Positions 36,570-45,995 are shown, numbered from the stretch's first letter. The stretch: 64,000 nucleotides of DNA from G963667975 sp963677395 (GCA_963677395.2 OY781965.2:2046001-2110000), one strand, 5' to 3'. The notes: generated by a model not told the origin, from the letters alone. Numbers and translations are program-made.

Positions 36570-37624
36570 ATTTCAATACATTTAAGATTAATTTTCCAAC
36601 AATAAAAGGTGCCGGGCAAGCTATTACTCATTGTTTTGGTATTTTCCGGTTTATTAAAATCTAAAAGTACATTATTTGTAATCACAATTAAATCAGTAAT
36701 ATAACATTTTGAGTGTCTGTCTTTTATCAAAGGGAGCCCTCTGTTTCTATTGCTTTCTCCGGATTTTGATCCATATTTCCTATCAAATGCTCTTTCTAAA
36801 ATTTCTGTACCTTTAGTAAGCTTTAAAGCTTCAATATACTTTCCAAATCGTCTATTTAGAGTGCTTATAATTCCAAAACCAACATCAGTCATAACATATG
36901 TAGCCTCTGGATTATCAGCACTACCGTTGTAACTCACACCTAAAAACCAATTTATATTTTTACTCATTTTAGGATTTGCCCACTCTACAGAATTTGAGCA
37001 AATTTCTTGCACTATGCTATAGACTGGAGGATATTTACTTTCCTTACCTGTGAGATATTTAATGGATCTTTCAATTGTTTTGCCAACTTTCTCATTTCTT
37101 GTTGTTTCAGAACCAACATTTATAATAAAATTATCACTTTGTTTTTTAAATTTATTACCAGATAAATCAGTCATATAGTCTAAAAATCCAGAGTCAAAAA
37201 ATATTTTTTTACATTCCGAATTTGTGGGGGTATCTCCCCAAATTCGGATTCGTTGGGTTTTAGATAATTCATTTACTTTAGCTAATAAAAACGAAATAGC
37301 TGCAATGTCAATTCTTTCGATATGTGATAAATCAATCCTAATATTTCTAACTCTGTTTGTTGTTTTTTTATATTTATCCAACCTATTAACAATATTCAAA
37401 ACATTATCAGGATTTTCAAATAAAGTAAAATTAGTACCTCCCTCAATTATAACATTTTCAACTTTATTTGTATACTTATTTTTAGAAATTCTATCTCGCT
37501 TAATGCCAGATCCTTGATTTTTTATAATGTTTCTTCTCTTTTTCTTTTTCTTAGATTTCCTACGTTTTCTAAGAATAGACAAAGTTATAAGTTGAGTATT
37601 TTTTATTTTGTCTTCTAACTTCAT
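36545..37624 (-). CDS. STAS-like plus HATPase fusion protein
   Basis: About 359 residues from the ATG at 37624 (a GTG two codons upstream is possible). Residues ~20-50 are extremely basic (RKRRKSKKKKKRR). Residues ~60-165 form a STAS-like alpha/beta region (VRNIRIDLSHIERIDIAAISFLLAKVNEL). Residues ~180-330 are a GHKL ATPase: N box EICSNSVEWA near 209, D box MTDVGFGI near 247, G box NRNRGLPLI near 294. There is no dimerisation His, so it is not a sensor histidine kinase but resembles SpoIIAB/RsbW-type ATPases. The basic tail may bind nucleic acid or membrane; unproven. Confidence 0.75.
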   Translation of the reverse strand: MKLEDKIKNTQLITLSILRKRRKSKKKKKRRNIIKNQGSGIKRDRISKNKYTNKVENVIIEGGTNFTLFENPDNVLNIVNRLDKYKKTTNRVRNIRIDLSHIERIDIAAISFLLAKVNELSKTQRIRIWGDTPTNSECKKIFFDSGFLDYMTDLSGNKFKKQSDNFIINVGSETTRNEKVGKTIERSIKYLTGKESKYPPVYSIVQEICSNSVEWANPKMSKNINWFLGVSYNGSADNPEATYVMTDVGFGIISTLNRRFGKYIEALKLTKGTEILERAFDRKYGSKSGESNRNRGLPLIKDRHSKCYITDLIVITNNVLLDFNKPENTKTMSNSLPGTFYCWKINLKCIEIWNKIEIN

Positions 37625-37630
37625 TTCCAC

Positions 37631-37971
37631 ATTGTCATTTTACTCGGCTTACATACAACGAGTGTATAAACGTAATTGCGTTTATTTCTGATTTAGTTGA
37701 AATGCAAATTATATCAACGAACTTATGATTCTTCGTATATTTAATCAAACTACTCTTTGATTCATCTGCATCTGTTATTTTTTAGTCAGTAAAAATAATA
37801 AAGTTTTAAACTACCTGCAACGTAATAAAAAAAATAACAAATCTCTTTATCTCCCAACTACTCTTTGATTGAATAGATTGAAAGGATTGAAAAAGATTGA
37901 AAAGGCGTTCACCTTGAAGTTTCAGGATTATATTGCGGTAGCGCAAATCAGATTGTGTAAATAAGCAGATT
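37631..37971. other. Intergenic region with short repeats
   Basis: No gene is seen. 37648-37680 is the inverted counterpart of the sequence at 35609-35640. The 14-mer actactctttgatt occurs at about 37749 and 37858. A gattgaaa-type tandem run lies at about 37870-37905. Confidence 0.5.
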
Positions 37972-39219
37972 ATGAACACTGTTCCTCAATTTTTCCGAAC
38001 TTTGCACCAAACAAAAGAAATGATGATCGAACGGTTTGAAGCATTTCATCGCTATGTAGCGCAGGTATCCCCCCAATCTCCATTTCAGCTCGATGCCGAA
38101 AAAGCGGAGGGAATTTATGTGTATGACCGTAGCGGTAAGCAGTATATAGATTTGCTTTCGGGTATTTCCGTATGCAACGTGGGGCATCGTCATCCAAAGG
38201 TGCTGGATGCAATTCGGGCACAAATGGATAAATACCTGCATGTGATGGTTTACGGAGAGTTTGTGCAACAGCCCCAGTTGGAACTGGCTCAACTGCTTGC
38301 TTCTGTACTTCCGGCTCAATTACAGAAAACCTTTTTTGTAAATTCCGGCAGTGAAGCTATTGAAGGGGCCATAAAGCTTGCCCGTCGTGTAAATAAGCGT
38401 TCAGGGATTGTTGCTTTTCGTAAATCTTATCATGGAAGTACGCTGGGGGTGGTAAGTGTGATGGGGGCAGAAGAGTTTCGAGCTCCGTTCCGTCCGCTAT
38501 TGCCTGATGTTACGCTGTTGAATTTCAATTGTGAAGAAGATCTGAATCAAATCAATCACTCAACTTCGTGTGTGATTGTGGAACCTGTTCAGGCGGGGGC
38601 AGGCATCGTCCTTCCGCAAAACGATTTTCTGCAAAAGCTTTCAAAGCGATGCAAAGAGGTAAATGCGTTGCTGATTTTCGATGAAATTCAAACGGGCTTT
38701 GGTCGTACTGGGAAGCTTTTTGGTTTCGAAAACTTTGATATAGTTCCTGATATTTTGTGTATTGCCAAAGGAATGGGAGCGGGGATGCCTATCGGAGCAT
38801 TCGTTTCTTCGGAAGAACTGATGGAATATCTGAACGACAGTCATCCGTTGCTCGGGCATGCAACTACCTTTGGGGGGCATCCTCTTTCGTGTGTAGCTGC
38901 AAAGGCAAATCTGGAAATTATTCTTTCTGAAAATTTATCCGCGAAAGCCAATGCAAAAGGTGAATATCTTCGTAAAGAGCTTCTGCAACACCCTGCCGTA
39001 AAGGATGTAAGAGGAATCGGACTCTTTATGGCTCTTGAGCTAAATGAGCCGGAGAAAACCAAAAAACTAATTTATTCCTGTATCAGCAATGGATTGATAA
39101 CATATAGCTATCTTTTTAATCCCAACGCAGTTGGAATTGCTCCACCTTTGGTGATTACACAGGACGAAATGGAGGAGGTGATTCGCAGAATGAAGAAAGC
39201 GTTGGATGAAATCAGTTAA
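37972..39219 (+). CDS. Class III aminotransferase (acetylornithine/ornithine type)
   Basis: 415 residues of the PLP-dependent class III aminotransferase fold. Motifs: VNSGSEAIEGAIKLARR for cofactor phosphate binding, SYHGSTLGVVSVMG, LLIFDEIQTGFGRTGKLF with the PLP-ring Asp, and DILCIAKGMGAGMPIGAFV with the Schiff-base Lys in AKG. It is close to acetylornithine and ornithine aminotransferases, but the substrate cannot be fixed from sequence and no arginine genes are adjacent. A GAACTTTG resembling a -7 element lies just inside the frame (about 37998). The true start may therefore be the ATG pair at 38020/38023 (MIERFEAFHRYV). Confidence 0.85.
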   Translation: MNTVPQFFRTLHQTKEMMIERFEAFHRYVAQVSPQSPFQLDAEKAEGIYVYDRSGKQYIDLLSGISVCNVGHRHPKVLDAIRAQMDKYLHVMVYGEFVQQPQLELAQLLASVLPAQLQKTFFVNSGSEAIEGAIKLARRVNKRSGIVAFRKSYHGSTLGVVSVMGAEEFRAPFRPLLPDVTLLNFNCEEDLNQINHSTSCVIVEPVQAGAGIVLPQNDFLQKLSKRCKEVNALLIFDEIQTGFGRTGKLFGFENFDIVPDILCIAKGMGAGMPIGAFVSSEELMEYLNDSHPLLGHATTFGGHPLSCVAAKANLEIILSENLSAKANAKGEYLRKELLQHPAVKDVRGIGLFMALELNEPEKTKKLIYSCISNGLITYSYLFNPNAVGIAPPLVITQDEMEEVIRRMKKALDEIS

Positions 39220-39266
39220 GCAGTTGCAGGTTAATAACGGCTTAGTTTTATGACTTTATTTTCCCG

Positions 39267-39665
39267 TTACTCAACCGACAAAAATTGGCAGGTAATTTTT
39301 AAATCACCGCTTTTTACATCGATGGGTTTGTAGTAAATCTGGCATGAGTCAAAGTACCAGTCAATCGGGAAATCCATGGAAATTTCGCCGGAATTAAGTG
39401 CGCGGGTAAGATAGGGGATGGAGTCATTCAGTCGTAAGGAGAGGTCGGCATTTCCATCTAGTTTGCCATCAACCTGAATACGCATAGCATAAACACGTTT
39501 CTGTCCTTCTTTTGCGTGTATCCACTGAACCATTGGGCTGGTTACCGGAACTATTTCCAGTTTCGACTCTTTACGCATCACCGGAAAACGAATCAGGAAA
39601 AACCACAATAAGCCACCTATGGCAAGAACTAACAGAGGAAACAAAACAGCGTTTTTAATCTTCAT
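39267..39665 (-). CDS. Small membrane-anchored protein, unknown
   Basis: 132 residues with one N-terminal hydrophobic helix (VLFPLLVLAIGGLLWFFLI) and a ~105-residue extracytoplasmic beta-rich domain. That domain ends in IDWYFDSCQIYYKPIDVKSGDLKITCQF. No lipobox and no recognised family. The ATG is at 39665. It lies downstream of the tRNA-His gene on the same strand, with the tRNA terminator between them. Confidence 0.65.
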   Translation of the reverse strand: MKIKNAVLFPLLVLAIGGLLWFFLIRFPVMRKESKLEIVPVTSPMVQWIHAKEGQKRVYAMRIQVDGKLDGNADLSLRLNDSIPYLTRALNSGEISMDFPIDWYFDSCQIYYKPIDVKSGDLKITCQFLSVE

Positions 39666-39691
39666 GGGTAATTAAATCTCTTTTGAACGAA

Positions 39692-39718
39692 AAAAGCTGC
39701 CCTTCTGAGGCAGCTTTT
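39692..39718 (-). terminator. Intrinsic terminator after tRNA-His
   Basis: Stem aaaagctgcc/ggcagctttt (39692-39701 and 39709-39718), 7-nt loop, followed on the minus strand by more T. It lies 6 bp past the tRNA. Confidence 0.85.
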
Positions 39719-39723
39719 GCTTG

Positions 39724-39798
39724 GGTGAAAGATGGGGCTCGAACCCACGACCCTCAGAACCACAATCTGATGCTCTAACCGACTGAGCTACATTCACC
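39724..39798 (-). tRNA. tRNA-His (anticodon GTG)
   Basis: The minus strand folds as a cloverleaf: acceptor GTGAATG, D arm AGCTCAGTCGGTTAGAGC, anticodon arm CAGA-TTGTGGT-TCTG with anticodon GTG, T arm GGGTTCGAGCCC. The extra G(-1) at 39798 paired with C73 is diagnostic of tRNA-His. The acceptor has one T:T mismatch. CCA is not fully encoded (CCA would need addition). Confidence 0.95.
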
Positions 39799-39812
39799 AT
39801 TTTTTGACGCTG

Positions 39813-39843
39813 CAAAAGTACATACATTTTTTGATTTTGCAAA
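39813..39843 (-). promoter_or_regulatory. Promoter of tRNA-His
   Basis: Minus strand TACTTTTG (39820-39813) with TTTG (39843-39840) 19 nt upstream, an exact match to the Bacteroidota consensus. It lies 14 bp before the tRNA. Confidence 0.75.
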
Positions 39844-39872
39844 TATTTCGCAAAGAAAAAATATATTCTCAG

Positions 39873-39975
39873 ATCAATGTTGTTAAGCCGGGAAAACAGG
39901 CTTTTCCGGGTTCTGGAAAGTGGTGATAATTGAATATGCTTGTTTTTATCCAATCTTTAATTTAACAACATTGAT
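39873..39975. repeat. 14-bp perfect inverted repeat enclosing ~75 bp
   Basis: atcaatgttgttaa (39873-39886) and ttaacaacattgat (39962-39975) are exact complements. Inside is a smaller ggaaaa/ttttcc hairpin. No coding. The rest of 39799-40102 carries a plus-strand TATATTTG at 40059-40066, a likely -7 element for the next gene. Confidence 0.6.
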
Positions 39976-40102
39976 TTCCATTTGTCTATCCTAAGCTTCT
40001 CTTCGAATATATCCTTGAAATCAATATTCAAATTACCATTTTTAACATTTTATTGTTGTATATTTGTAGTTGTAAAAGAGTTTCACTTAAAAATGTATTA
40101 AC

Positions 40103-40960
40103 ATGAAGAGAATTATCCCGTTTTTATTCGTTTTCATAATTGCTGTAGTATTTATTTTTTCCTGTAAAAAAGATGATGTGGACAATATCCAGAGTCAATA
40201 TGGGCAGCAATTGACAGTATCCAAAGATTATGCATTTGCCCAATGGGTATATGCTGAAACATTTCAACTGGTTACTCAGGGGTTGAATAATTCCACACTG
40301 ATGGGTGGAACAAGTACAACAATTGGAGGAGCACAGGTTACGTATAGTGCGGCACAAGCTCAGATGCAATTTGTCTGGACTTTGAAATCCAGCGGTCGTA
40401 GCGGAGGCTTTACGGCACAAATGAATGATAAAGATCTTTCGGATTCTCTCTTTTCGTGTACCGTAAACTATAATAACTATATGGTAGATGGTACCAAAAT
40501 AGAAGGAACGAATGTGTATGAAAATGAAGGAGCTTATAACGATACCAAAGGTCTGGGATTGAAGTTTAAATTCAAATTTCTCAATGCCCGCATCATAAAG
40601 GCTACTGATACCGTTACCTTTAATGCAAACATGAATATTTTATGGAAAGACGGATTGCTTACACTGATGAATTCTACAGATGATGTGTTTTATATTTGGG
40701 GCACAGCAAATGGCAGCTCAAGTATTACCGGAAATTCTTATCAGGTGGTAGTAAATAATACAAATAGGCTAAAACTTGCTAATTGCCAATGGGTTGTGGG
40801 AGGTGAAGTAGATATGGTTCTTAATACAAAAGATTCAGCTACACAACAACCAATAGTAACAAATGCATTGATTGACTTTATTAACAGTGATAATTGCAAT
40901 AATCAGGTAAGGCTTGTAATTAATGGCCTCGAATATTCGTTTCCAATGTCGGGACAATAA
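40103..40960 (+). CDS. Lipoprotein, unknown
   Basis: 285 residues. A lipoprotein signal MKRIIPFLFVFIIAVVFIFS is followed by CKKDDVDN, with the lipidated Cys at residue 21 and acidic residues after it (outer membrane or surface in Bacteroidota). The mature part is a beta-rich domain with many Thr, Asn and Gly. No conserved family was recognised. It is followed by a hairpin (aagagag/ctctctt, about 40989-41021) and then the promoter of the hybrid kinase, so it is its own transcription unit. Confidence 0.75.
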   Translation: MKRIIPFLFVFIIAVVFIFSCKKDDVDNIQSQYGQQLTVSKDYAFAQWVYAETFQLVTQGLNNSTLMGGTSTTIGGAQVTYSAAQAQMQFVWTLKSSGRSGGFTAQMNDKDLSDSLFSCTVNYNNYMVDGTKIEGTNVYENEGAYNDTKGLGLKFKFKFLNARIIKATDTVTFNANMNILWKDGLLTLMNSTDDVFYIWGTANGSSSITGNSYQVVVNNTNRLKLANCQWVVGGEVDMVLNTKDSATQQPIVTNALIDFINSDNCNNQVRLVINGLEYSFPMSGQ

Positions 40961-41022
40961 TGTGTGTGTTCGATAAATAGATTTATTATAAGAGAGTTGT
41001 AGTTTTTTTTATGACTCTCTTA

Positions 41023-41054
41023 TTTGTTTTGGTGAATGATTTAGCTTATATTTG
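41023..41054 (+). promoter_or_regulatory. Promoter of the hybrid histidine kinase gene
   Basis: TTTG (41023-41026), 20 nt, TATATTTG (41047-41054), an exact consensus. Transcription would start near 41061. This rules out the in-frame TTG at 41052 and supports the ATG at 41094. Confidence 0.75.
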
Positions 41055-41093
41055 TCATACTGGTCAGATGTCTTGAATCTAAATATCATTGCT

Positions 41094-44000
41094 ATGGATA
41101 ATAAAAACGACCAAGCTATTGATAAAGAAATTGTAGGTCAGCTTTCTGCAAATACAGAAATTATCTGGTGGAAGATTGATTTTATTGACAGAACAGTGGT
41201 GATCAAATCCAGTAAACAAACATTGCTGGGTTATTCTAAAGAGCTTATTCCTGTTACGGTTGATCAATTAAGAGAGATCCTTTATCCTGATGATGTTTCG
41301 GTTGTGAACAAGGTGTTTCAGGATAATGCCCGGGAGAATATCCCCTCGTTTGACTTCAAAGCTCGTTTTAAAAACAGCAATAATAAATATACCTGGCTTT
41401 ATTGTAAAGGAACGCTTGCAAATGCAGGTATAACGAAAGACGAATCTGTTTTTAGTGGAATTTGCATTGAGCTGGATGATAAATGGTATCTCACGAACTC
41501 AACCGCAACTTCCAAAACAGAAAATGTATTTATCCATACTGATATTCCCATCGGTATTTACCGTACAAAGCTTAATGGGGAAATATTATTTGTAAATAAA
41601 GCACTTGTTGACCTTTTAGATTATAAAAGCGAATCAGATCTTCTTAATCATAAATCAACGGATTTTTATACAAAACTTGCCGACAGAGAACTGTGGATTA
41701 CGGAGATGCTTCAAAACAAAAGTATCACCTCTTTCGAATACAAACTTTTGAAAGCAAATGGTGAAGAAATATGGGTTAAAGATACAGGTGCCGGCTTTTT
41801 CGACGATTCGGGAAATCTCCTCTATATTGAAGGCGTAATAGAAAATATTACGGAGATAAAATTCGCACAAAAAGCACTGAAAGAGAGCGAAGAGAAATTT
41901 CGAAACATTTTTGAGCAAAATGTTGATGCATTGGTTCTTCTCGAAAACAACCTCATTATTGATTGTAATAATTCTGCGTTAGAATTATTTAACTATCAAT
42001 CCAAAGAGGATATGGTAGGACTATATCCCAATGATATTTCTCCTGAATACCAGAATGATCAGATGGCGTCGGAAATGAAATCCCGGCAGATGATTACAAA
42101 AGCGTTTGAAAAGGGAAGTCATAGGTTTGAATGGATTCATAAAAAGTCCGATGGTCAGGCATTTTTTGCAGAGGTACTCCTCACGGCTGTAAATTATGGT
42201 AATCGTAGGTTGATGTACAGTGTTATACGTGATATTTCTGATCGCAAAGAAATTGAAAAAGCTCTTCTGCAAAGTGAAGAAAAGTTCCGTACGTTGTTTG
42301 AACACTCTGTTGAATGTCTTTTGTTACTCGAAGACAGAAAAATCATTGATTGTAATCCTTCAACTCTTAAATTGTTGGGATATGAGGATAAAAACGAGTT
42401 GATTGGAAAATATCCTTCTGAACTTTCTCCCAAATACCAACCAGATGGACTATTATCAATAGATAAAGGAGCCAAGATGGTTGAACTGGCATTTGCTAAC
42501 GGCAGCCATCGCTTTGAATGGATAAAACAGCATAAGAACGGTTCTCTGATTCCGGTTGAAGTTATTATTACGCCAATGCAAATAGGCCAGAAAACACTGA
42601 TGTATGGTGTTTGGAGAGATATTACTGATTGGAAAAAAACGGAACATGCGTTAATAAATCGGGAAAGTATATTGTCGTCAGTAGCCCGTTCCCTTCAGGA
42701 ATTATTGTCGTCAGGAGATATAGAAAACTCAATACAGGATGCATTACAATACTTGGGCGAAGCTTTGCAGGTTGACAGAGGATATGTTTTTGAAAACTAT
42801 TGGGAAAATTCACAGCTTTTTACCGGGCTCAAGTATGAATGGTATGCCGAAAATATTCCTCCACAACTCGAAAATCTCGATCTGGTAAATATTCCGTTTA
42901 ACCTGTTTAATGACGGGATTAATCAGAATCTCAGTAAAGGAACTCCATTTCAATCAAATGTCAGGGATCTTCCTAAAGAAATGAAGTTGGCGATTAATGG
43001 CTCTCAGGTTAAAAGCTTTCTGATAATCCCCATTATGATCCATTCCAGTTTCTGGGGTTTTTTGGGTTTCGATACAGTAAAAGCAGAAAAAAGCTGGGAT
43101 TTATCCGAAGTTGAAGTTTTAAAAGCCACAGCCACAAGTATCGGGTTTGCGATTGAACGAAAACGGGCAGAAGAAGCATTGCGTTTAAGTGAATCACGCT
43201 TTCGTTCATTGATTCGTTCTATTGATGATATTGTTTTTGAAATAAACAAGGATTATCGCTTTACGGGCATTTTTGGTGAAGGTCTTGTGAAAAGCGGATA
43301 TACAGAAGATCAGTTTGTAGGTAAAACGTTTGAAGAGGTGCTGGGTACTCAGCCAGCCCGAAAACATCTGGATGCATGCCAACAGGTTTTTAGCGGAAAC
43401 TCAATACAGTATGAATGGTCAGCAATCGACAGAAACGGGAAATCCCGCTACTATTTAAATAAGCTTTCTCCTTTGCGTAGCTCTTCCGGCGAAATTAGCG
43501 GAATTGTAGGTATTGGACGAGATATTACCATTCAGAGAGAATCGGATATGCTTTTACGCAAGAGAGTGGAAGCTATAGAGTTTATTCTTGATACAGCTAC
43601 CGATTTTGTAAAAATGGATGTTACCCGCCTTGACGAAGCAATCAGCAATCTGTTGAAACGCCTTTCTGAATTTGCAAACTCTGAGCGTGGGTTCGTTTAT
43701 ATGTTGTCGGGAAATATGGCGACACTCTCTCATAAATGGTGTTACCTGAGCGAAAAAAATGAATTTAAGTTGCAGAAATCAATCAATATGAGCGATTTCG
43801 ATTTCTTGTTGGAAAAGCTCAGGAGCGGTAATTATGTAAATACCAGCGTTACGGAGATCCCCAAGCTAGCCGATACAAAGCAAATACTCAATCTTTATCA
43901 AAAGCAAGGCGTTAAATCATTGATTCTTATACCTTTGTTTATCAATGAAAAGATGAAAGGATGGATTGGTTTTCATTCTCTTACCGAAGATAAAAGATGG

Positions 44001-45956
44001 GATTACGATGTTGTGAATATTCTGCGGATTAGCGCACAGCTTGTAGCCAGTGCAATAGAGCGTAAGCAAAAAGCACTGGAATTAACCTTGAGCGAAGCCC
44101 GTTATAAGGAAGTTGTTACCGATCTGGTTGAAATGCTGTGTCGTTATTCTCCGGATGGCTCTATTAATTTTGCGAACAACACATTCTCTTCCTTTTTTCA
44201 GAAATCCCCCGATGAAATTATTGGTCTAAATATTCTCGATCATTTTCCGGATGATGTACGTGTTCTATATGATGAAAAGATTACGCAACTTTCAGAACAA
44301 CAGCCAATTTTTGAACTGGAATACAAAACCAATATCCAGGGGTTGGTTTATTGCTTTTATTGGTTGTTCCGGGCAATCTATTCAGAAGGTACAATTAAAG
44401 AGTATCAGGCCGTTGGCTTTGATGTAACACAGCGAAAGAAAGATGATGAACAAATTCACTTTTTGAGCTCGATTACCGAAAATGTTTCCGATTCTATTGT
44501 GGCTACCGATTTGAATTTCAATGTTATCTATATCAATAAAGCGGTTGAAAAACTCTACGGTTACACTTCTGACGAGTTGATTGGGAAACATTATTCTGTT
44601 TTTTGGACCAGCGATGAATACAACTCTCTGTTCCATACAATTGCAAATGTTTTGCAAACCCAGGATTCATGGGAGGGTGTTATGCAGAATATTCAGAAAA
44701 ATGGTCTGCAATTTACGTGCAAGGTTAAAATTACATCAGTTAAAAATCAGGAGGGAGAAATTATTTCTTACGTAGGTATTCAGCACGATATTACGGATTT
44801 TGTGAAACGTGAGGAAGAAGTTCAACAAGCTCGTCTGAAAGCAGAAGAAAGCGATAGAATGAAGTCGGTTTTTTTGACAAACATGAGTCATGAACTCAGA
44901 ACTCCGCTGAATGGAATTATGGGTTTTTCCAATATTCTCTTTTCCGAGGTTAAAGACCCTGTCTATTCTGAAATGCTCGAGAATATTGTTCATAGCGGAA
45001 AACGATTACTTAATACGTTCGAATCAATTCTCGATTATACTGAATTAGAGGCAAACAGAATTATTCCTTCCTTAGAGCCAGTTGATCCGGAACGGATTAT
45101 CCGGGATTGTATCTTTACGTACAAGAGCTCTGCTGATGAAAAATCGCTTTATATGATTTCTGATCTTCAGGATGTGGTTAACAATGTATTGGCTGATAAG
45201 TCATTGCTGCAAAAAGTATTGGGTCAGCTTGTTGATAATGCTGTGAAATATACACATAATGGAGGAATCATCATCCGTACACGCTTTCTTACCTATGACG
45301 TAATTCCGATGATTTCAATTGATGTGGCAGATACCGGAATTGGAATTGACGAAAATAATTTTGAATTGATCTACAAAGATTTTCGCCAGGTGAGCGAAGG
45401 GAATACGCGCTTTTATCAGGGATCAGGTTTGGGATTGACGCTTGCAAAACGATTTACCGAACTGATGAACGGTAAACTATTACTCAAAAGCTCAATGGGA
45501 AAAGGTTCTGTATTCAGCATTATTCTTCCATTGGCTGATGAAAATGTTGCCATAAATACTCCGGATATTAAAAAGGATGAAATAACAGTTCCTTTCGTTA
45601 AAAAAAGAGTGTTGATTGTAGAAGACGATTTTATCAATCAGGAATATACAAAATACTGCCTGAAAGACGATTATATTACAGAAGTTGTTACGGATGGCTA
45701 TCAGGTTTTAGATGAAATTCTGAGTAAACGTTTTGATATTATTTTACTCGATATTAATCTGGGACAGAATATTACGGGGCTGGATATTTTGCTTCAGATA
45801 AAAACAATCCCGGAATATAAAGATGTTCCGGTAATTGCGGTTACAGCGAATGTAATGCATGTTCAGCGTGAGGAATACCTCAGTTCGGGGTGTTCTCATT
45901 TTCTGGCAAAACCGTATTCACGGCTGGATTTACTAACCTTACTGAAAACTCTTTGA
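41094..45956 (+). CDS. Multi-PAS/GAF hybrid histidine kinase with receiver
   Basis: About 1620 residues, no signal peptide or membrane helix, so a cytoplasmic sensor. Reading along it: about four PAS domains in the first third (PAS-C motifs YIEGVIENITEIKFAQKAL, MYSVIRDISDRKEIEKAL, MYGVWRDITDWKKTEHAL), a GAF domain, PAS, a second GAF, and two more PAS domains. Then come HisKA with MSHELRTPLNG (phospho-His about residue 1266), HATPase with DVADTGIGI and GSGLGLTLAKR, and a C-terminal receiver (EDD start, phospho-Asp in LLDINLG about residue 1553, Lys in LAKPY). The third and fourth PAS domains are similar to each other, suggesting internal duplication. Ligands unknown. Confidence 0.92.
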   Translation: MDNKNDQAIDKEIVGQLSANTEIIWWKIDFIDRTVVIKSSKQTLLGYSKELIPVTVDQLREILYPDDVSVVNKVFQDNARENIPSFDFKARFKNSNNKYTWLYCKGTLANAGITKDESVFSGICIELDDKWYLTNSTATSKTENVFIHTDIPIGIYRTKLNGEILFVNKALVDLLDYKSESDLLNHKSTDFYTKLADRELWITEMLQNKSITSFEYKLLKANGEEIWVKDTGAGFFDDSGNLLYIEGVIENITEIKFAQKALKESEEKFRNIFEQNVDALVLLENNLIIDCNNSALELFNYQSKEDMVGLYPNDISPEYQNDQMASEMKSRQMITKAFEKGSHRFEWIHKKSDGQAFFAEVLLTAVNYGNRRLMYSVIRDISDRKEIEKALLQSEEKFRTLFEHSVECLLLLEDRKIIDCNPSTLKLLGYEDKNELIGKYPSELSPKYQPDGLLSIDKGAKMVELAFANGSHRFEWIKQHKNGSLIPVEVIITPMQIGQKTLMYGVWRDITDWKKTEHALINRESILSSVARSLQELLSSGDIENSIQDALQYLGEALQVDRGYVFENYWENSQLFTGLKYEWYAENIPPQLENLDLVNIPFNLFNDGINQNLSKGTPFQSNVRDLPKEMKLAINGSQVKSFLIIPIMIHSSFWGFLGFDTVKAEKSWDLSEVEVLKATATSIGFAIERKRAEEALRLSESRFRSLIRSIDDIVFEINKDYRFTGIFGEGLVKSGYTEDQFVGKTFEEVLGTQPARKHLDACQQVFSGNSIQYEWSAIDRNGKSRYYLNKLSPLRSSSGEISGIVGIGRDITIQRESDMLLRKRVEAIEFILDTATDFVKMDVTRLDEAISNLLKRLSEFANSERGFVYMLSGNMATLSHKWCYLSEKNEFKLQKSINMSDFDFLLEKLRSGNYVNTSVTEIPKLADTKQILNLYQKQGVKSLILIPLFINEKMKGWIGFHSLTEDKRWDYDVVNILRISAQLVASAIERKQKALELTLSEARYKEVVTDLVEMLCRYSPDGSINFANNTFSSFFQKSPDEIIGLNILDHFPDDVRVLYDEKITQLSEQQPIFELEYKTNIQGLVYCFYWLFRAIYSEGTIKEYQAVGFDVTQRKKDDEQIHFLSSITENVSDSIVATDLNFNVIYINKAVEKLYGYTSDELIGKHYSVFWTSDEYNSLFHTIANVLQTQDSWEGVMQNIQKNGLQFTCKVKITSVKNQEGEIISYVGIQHDITDFVKREEEVQQARLKAEESDRMKSVFLTNMSHELRTPLNGIMGFSNILFSEVKDPVYSEMLENIVHSGKRLLNTFESILDYTELEANRIIPSLEPVDPERIIRDCIFTYKSSADEKSLYMISDLQDVVNNVLADKSLLQKVLGQLVDNAVKYTHNGGIIIRTRFLTYDVIPMISIDVADTGIGIDENNFELIYKDFRQVSEGNTRFYQGSGLGLTLAKRFTELMNGKLLLKSSMGKGSVFSIILPLADENVAINTPDIKKDEITVPFVKKRVLIVEDDFINQEYTKYCLKDDYITEVVTDGYQVLDEILSKRFDIILLDINLGQNITGLDILLQIKTIPEYKDVPVIAVTANVMHVQREEYLSSGCSHFLAKPYSRLDLLTLLKTL

Positions 45957-45995
45957 TGATAAAAATAAGTATGTAACATTAAATCAATTGACACT

